DNA of 64,000 bases, taken from NCBI RefSeq assembly GCF_018139145.2, contig NC_059471.1:67900020-67964019 (forward strand), given 5' to 3'. Source of the DNA: Gymnogyps californianus. Lineage: Eukaryota > Chordata > Aves > Accipitriformes > Cathartidae. The position numbers and the translations under genes are program-made. Under the pieces are notes generated by a model. That model had not been told where the DNA came from. It worked only from the letters and a program-made list of their open reading frames with translations, and searched no databases. Shown here piece after piece: positions 59,501 through 64,000 of this stretch; the stretch's first letter is position 1, and each line of letters begins with the position of its first letter.

Positions 59501-62500
59501 CTCACATGATGTGATTCTTTTCTCTGGTGACCTGCAAGAGTATAAAGTGAGTAAGTCGGAAAAATAGTATTTTCACCCTCAGTTCATGTAGGAATAAGTA
59601 ATTGTGTGGGCACCAGCCACTGGAAGTTTATATCTGTTTTCTTTCCCTGACTACCATCATAACCTGAAATCAGAAAATCGCTCTGCATCTTGCTTTTATG
59701 TGGTCTTAAGGATGAGATCTTTCAGTGTTGCTTTTTGTCTGCCTGTGATTTTAAATGAGTAAGAGATCCTTCTGAAGAGCTGTATTCATTTGCCTGCCTA
59801 TGTGTGGCTACTGTCATTTAAGATGCGCTGTGTAAGATGTCCATGTGAGGCTGGCAGGTCTGACACAGGACCCAGAGGGGACCTGCAGTCTTTTGGAGTG
59901 GCACACCGGGGTCAGGCAGGGTGCCATAGGACATCTCAGATGGCACCACGCACCTGTGCGTGGGCAGCTGTGTTGAGCCCTTGTTGAGTCCAGCAACTAG
60001 AAGAATTGCTTAGCTAACAGCTCCAGAAAGCTCCTGATCATCTCCCTGGTCATCAGTTGACTTCTTTTTCCTGAAGTACATCATGCATTTCTTCTTTCTT
60101 GCTCCCACAGTGTTCCCAGTTTTCCAAGTAACTACAACTTTTACGCTTGCTACTGCATATGGTGGATTCCTAACTTGAATATAAATATGATCACTTTACA
60201 ACACCCTAGTAGGGTTTCAAAATTATGTAGATACTTTAATATCACAAATATGAACTGATTATTAACTCTTAACAAACTTTTAAGAACATCACAGTGAGAA
60301 CAGAACACCAAAATATTGGCTCAAGGAAAAGATCAAAGCAGGGGTTTTTTGAGTTCTAGCTCCAAAAACATGGAACAGAGCTCACTCTATTTTTTTAAAA
60401 TCATTATTATACATTTCCTATGCCTTGTGCAGCTTACCCTCATGTTTCCAAAGAAGCCTGGAACAAGATCAGGCCTGTGACATTACTGAACAAGTAATAT
60501 GAGATTTACTTCAACATGTACTACAACTGCTAGATAAAGAAATTGCACCTAACTGGTAATGCAAAACGCTTTCTTCAAGCCTGATCTATTGCAGTGACTA
60601 GAGATTTAATCTAAAACTTTGTCCAAACCTTCAACTCAGTGTTATCATGGAGAGGAAGGTCACCAGGAATTTCAGAAAAACTTGACCTCTTCTTTTAGTC
60701 AAAACTTGCTTCTCTCTGTATCCATTTATTTATTAAAAACACTTGACAAAGTGAAGTTAAAGTGTATCTGCATCTGAGGCAGGTCACAGATTTGTCTCTT
60801 ACAGTGGTAGTAGGCTGGTGAGGATCAACATACAATATTGCTTGTGAGGAATAATCACATTTAAAAGTCTAGCAGAGAATTACACCTCCTGCATGCCTTC
60901 ATGCCCTTGACCCCAGATTTCCAGTACTTTATAGAAACCCTCTTTGTCCCCATTACACTGAATCTGGGAAAAGCGAATTTGAGTGTGTGGTGGCATTGAT
61001 CTGTAGTAATGAAGTGTTTGTAAAAAACATTGTTTACTTTACCTTGCACTCAAAGCTAGAGGGTATAACACAAGAGCTGTCTCGAAACAATATTCCTGAT
61101 GCCACTGAGCCTTGGAGAGCCCACGTTCTTGGTAATTGCCATCAGAGTGGAGCTGCCATGCCAGGGATTCAATGTCTTTTCTAAATATAAGTTTAGGCTG
61201 GCTGTTAGTTCAGAGGAAGTTGTACGAGGGATGAAGTCTGGCACATCTGAGGACTGTCTGTACATTGGTCTCGGCGCCTTAAGTGTGTCAAGATGAGGAC
61301 CGGTCTCATCAGCCCCGCGTTCACCACCGCAGAGTTCTCCAGGCCACTTTCACAGGGGAGTTTGAATTAATGTTAATAAAGGTTACACATAGAAAGGGGC
61401 AGTCTTTTCAGCCAGTGATTTGTTTACACACACACGTAGACCCTGCCAACACTGTTTCTAAGCAACTGAAACCATTTATAAATTCAGTTCTAATTCAGAA
61501 AAGAGTTGTAGACAATAAAACTGGGAAAAGGCTTTGGAAAATACAAACCGATTCAAACATAGGATTTGCTAAGTAAAACAGTTTATATGTTTATGGTACT
61601 TTACCTGAGAAAATTGCTTATTTATTTTAAGGGAAGCTAAAATCTTTCCCAAAACCATGGGGAAACACCTTTAGCCAGGTCTTCTTCGTATGCATCCTTT
61701 CACCCCATCTGAACTCAGTCTTCAGTTTGGCCAGTAAAGCTCCCTGGAAGTATCCCCTCCGGTTGTGCCGGGACAGCGTTAGCTGTCCCAGAGGCACAGA
61801 CTGCCAGACCTGGACCGGCACCAGCAAGCCATCCCCATCCCCAAAGCACTCATGCTCTGTCCAAAGGGTGAGGAAATTTTCCCCTCCCAGAGGAAAGGAG
61901 CGCTTGGCTTAGTGGCTTCCCATCCTTCCTAAATGGAAAGCTACTTTCTTTTCTCACCCCAAAGCAAAAAGAAAGGGGGGAAGCGGCCCAAATCACACCG
62001 CTGTAGCTTTAGGACTTAGACTGTAGCAATCCCGATGTTTGCAGTGTGAGACACAGTACAAGACACCTGAGAGCGGCGAGATGTCCCACAGGGCATCCCT
62101 GCCAAAGAGCTCTGTGAGGTGCCCTGGGGAGGGTCTCTGACCCCCTGAGCTGCCTGGGTCGAGCAGGACGGGAAACCGCAGAGTATTGCCTGCCTGCTCG
62201 CTGGCATGTTTGGGATACGGTGCTTGGGGGGAAATATGGGCTTCCTCAGGATTACTGCTCAATGCCATAATGGATGGCTAATTATAGGTCTTGCAGTGAA
62301 AGAAGCAGCCCCACAGAGATCTTAAGCTAATAGAACTTAAGTAGAGATGTTATTTCTGGGATATTATTCCCACAGGCCAAAGTACAATTATGGTAGCGTT
62401 TTATGTTTCCTCACAAAAAAAAGTTAAATGAGCAAAGTGTACGGTTTTAAATTAATCCTCTTATCAAGGAGTCACTTAGACACAGTGCTTCATCTTCTGC

Positions 62501-64000
62501 TTCCCCCTTGTAACGCCACTCATATCTGGGAAAGTCTCCGGTTTGAATCTTTACACGGCACAGGGTAAAGGGCCTGAGCAGGTACAGCCTGGCAAACTTG
62601 ATAGTGCAAGCTTGGGTACCTTCTTTGAAATCAGCAGAAAACCTGATCCTGTATACCAAACAAACAAACAAGCCTCGTGCTATCCAGTACTCCTCCAAAA
62701 CAGCCAGGGGAAAATAATGTTGTTCCATCTACTTACAGGAGAACAAGTTCTTGAAACAAGTCAGAGGTCTCCTTTGTTCCTAATGGGAGCCTAGAAATAT
62801 GGTTAGCTACTCCTAGCCACTTTAAGGTGAGATATTGCAATACAACTCTTAGCACACATCCAATAATGGCCAAGAAAAAGGTTTCCACAAGTTGTCCATA
62901 ATTGATCTCTCCTCAAAAGATAAACTGTAGGAGGAAAAGATTGGGAAAAATGAGCTCTCAGATTTCCAAATAGGTGAGAAGCCATTTTGCCCTCTCTAAA
63001 GTATCACTTCCTTGGGCAAAGTGACAGAAAGATGGATGAAGTTTGAAAGCTTGGAGGTGGCATGGAAATGGCCTTTGTTGGGGAAGGCGCACTTTTCCGA
63101 CTTGAAAATAAAAATGGGCAGAGTATGACAGGATTAGAAGCGTTTGCAAGCTCTGCCTTGGGAATAGGCAGTGGAAGAGAGGAAGAATTAATCCATCAGA
63201 ACTGAGGACCATGCCTTTGCTTGTTTACTGATGTGTCTGCCTGGGATATTTTCAAAGTCAGGGTACTGTTTAGAGGGGCCTATGAGTTTACTCAGGATGT
63301 CATTGAAGTGCAGAAGTCCAAAGTTTGTACGTGTCTGACACATTGTGCTGTACTACTGAGAAACAGCATGCAGTTGGATGGTGAGAGGTCATTAAAACGG
63401 AGCGAAGACAATAGATAGGAGTGTATTTTCAGTCTTGAATAACTTCGATCCCAAAACACATGGAAGGATTTTACAAAAGGATATATAAATTGTACATAAC
63501 AGCAGGCTTGTTCATACCAGCATGCCACTGGCTTCATGACACAGGGTAGAAAACACAGCACTGTGCTCAGCAATACTTTCCATTTCCATTTGGAGCGTGT
63601 GAGTTTGGAGCATGTGAACAGAGGGGTAATGTTTTAGGTGTTACGGAAAATATCAGCTGGTGAAATGTAGTTACAAAAATGGGCTCTGGACTGTGCAACA
63701 TGGAGGTGCCTCAAGTATTTAATCTAGAAAGAGCAGTGGGACTTTGGTTGCATGGCCACTCTGCAGGGAGCGAGGCAGTCCTTCTTTGCGGTCCTGCGCT
63801 CCCCAAACTCTAGCTCGATAACACTCCGTTTCCCAAGCACCAAGGATCCTTCCCTAACCACAGTTGAAATAGGATGCCTGTTTACCGATCTTAAATAGCA
63901 CCGTCAGCAGCTTGATGCTTCAAAGATCTTGCTAGGTTGCTGGCTGGGTGCCAGCACCCTGAAGGAAGGGTGCCCACATCACTTGGCACGGCAGCTGGCA

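Larger units (their letters stand above)
51750..64000. other. Gene-free stretch to the right edge of the window
   Basis: No supported exon or RNA gene. It contains a possible SINE piece (53697-53785), a CpG-dense patch (56010-56225) followed by poly-T tracts, and a short AAAC run near 62660. If the EDAR assignment is correct, its coding exons must lie to the right of 64000 or be too short for me to recognise. Confidence 0.5.

Noticed and set aside
61283..61827. Open frames at 61283-61576 (plus) and 61627-61827 (minus) as possible exons
   Set aside because: Neither has recognisable similarity, flanking splice sites of good quality, or domain motifs.

Overview
The window looks like avian nuclear DNA. 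It has long A+T-rich stretches without long open frames, low repeat content, a CR1-type LINE 3' end, scattered old tRNA-SINE/MIR-like fossils, and one solo LTR of a type I associate with bird genomes. There is no operon structure, no bacterial-style gene packing and no CRISPR array. The species cannot be named from the sequence.

Only one protein-coding exon can be supported with confidence. It is exon 1 of SH3RF3 (POSH2, an SH3-domain RING-finger E3 ligase), on the minus strand at 2096-2491, with a complete C3HC4 RING finger and a canonical splice donor. It sits in a very GC-rich CpG island (about 1495-3540) that acts as promoter and 5' UTR. Positions 1-2095 are the start of SH3RF3 intron 1. 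The remaining exons lie to the left, outside the window.

To the right of the island the window is mostly intergenic. The notable features are a 1150-bp solo ERV LTR (8472-9621) with a perfect 5-bp target-site duplication and an internal minisatellite; a CR1 3' end (about 16950-17113); a diverged 108-bp-period duplication (20433-20622); and several old SINE-like pieces. A second, smaller CpG island lies at about 38745-39330. It contains what looks like a plus-strand noncoding first exon ending at a splice donor (39280/39281). In human, the gene divergent to SH3RF3 is EDAR, so the second island is a reasonable candidate for the EDAR promoter and exon 1. I could not find the EDAR coding exons, so this remains an inference. 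Under this model 39281-64000 is mainly EDAR intron 1.

I did not find a convincing previously undescribed system. The most useful leads are the second island, the retained duplication in the gene desert, the CGG-rich 5' leader of SH3RF3, and two isolated CpG-dense patches (44555-44800 and 56010-56225).
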